This document shows, piece after piece, positions 52,517 to 52,679 of a stretch of 52,679 nt of DNA; position 1 is the stretch's first letter, and the number at the start of each line of letters is the position of its first letter. Under the pieces are notes generated by a model that saw only the letters and a program-made list of their open reading frames with translations, did not search any database and had not been told where the DNA came from. A program made the translations under genes and the position numbers. Source of the stretch: Nitrospirota bacterium (lineage in GTDB: Bacteria > Nitrospirota > Nitrospiria > Nitrospirales > UBA8639); the NCBI GenBank assembly GCA_029865515.1, contig JAOUGQ010000001.1:1-52679 (forward strand), in the 5' to 3' direction.

Positions 52517-52679
52517 GTCAAAAACACATTTCATTGATTTTATTGGCATTTCAAAAAAAACTTCATGGAATTTGCATACCAGATTCATTGGCAGAAATGT
52601 GAATTCTTGTAATTACAATCCAGGATCACCACATTTAACATATTTGAAAATCCCCACCGTACAGCCGCCCAACATTCAC

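Noticed and set aside
1..52679. CRISPR arrays, insertion sequences, rRNA or tRNA genes, integrases
   Set aside because: No direct-repeat arrays, transposase or integrase frames, or tRNA/rRNA-like stretches were seen reading both strands by eye.

Overview
Likely organism: a nitrite-oxidising Nitrospira or close relative in the Nitrospirota, probably one with moderate rather than high GC. This is inferred from gene content, not from a marker gene. The window holds two NxrC-like haem-b proteins of the ethylbenzene-dehydrogenase gamma family with a TorD/NarJ-type chaperone. It also has two cytochrome-bd-like oxidase cores of the kind known from Nitrospira, many cytochrome c and cupredoxin genes, and a very large multicopper oxidase. 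There are no rRNA, tRNA, CRISPR or insertion sequences. Almost everything is on the minus strand; the clear exceptions are a WD40 gene and a 34-codon microprotein.

Layout. 1-10.8 kb: a truncated NxrC-like gene at the left edge, an NHL propeller, a unit of radical SAM protein, membrane protein, TPR protein and TatA, then torD-nxrC-like, a NapG-like Tat-dependent ferredoxin and an HEXXH protein. This is periplasmic molybdoenzyme accessory material without the catalytic nxrA/nxrB. 11-17 kb: the WD40 gene and a sensor kinase/NtrC pair. 17-24.8 kb: housekeeping genes secF, secD, yajC, tgt, argS, a GT9 glycosyltransferase and mobA.

24.8-31.5 kb: respiratory operon A, transcribed leftwards: two membrane microproteins (44 and 38 aa), a bd-like oxidase core, a membrane dihaem cytochrome c, a membrane monohaem cytochrome c, and a dihaem cytochrome fused to an ethylbenzene-dehydrogenase-like domain; it ends in a strong terminator. 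31.6-31.8 kb: a tiny plus-strand gene with its own promoter. 31.8-40.1 kb: operon B, around a second bd-like core, with an O-methyltransferase, a DUF420 protein, a tandem PCP_red protein, membrane proteins, DUF3047 and two SUMF1-domain proteins.

40.2-52.4 kb: an exported copper/redox region. It has three paralogous cupredoxin-like proteins, a DUF255 thioredoxin-fold protein, a HEAT-repeat protein, a LolA/DUF4412-like protein, and a 1628-residue multicopper oxidase with its own promoter and terminator. One plausible reading is a lithotrophic electron-transfer island: the multicopper oxidase and cupredoxins work outside the cytoplasm, and the cytochromes and bd-like cores carry electrons in the membrane. 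The substrate cannot be read from sequence; Mn(II) is the most interesting candidate because the oxidase resembles giant MofA/MnxG-type enzymes in size and copper-motif layout.
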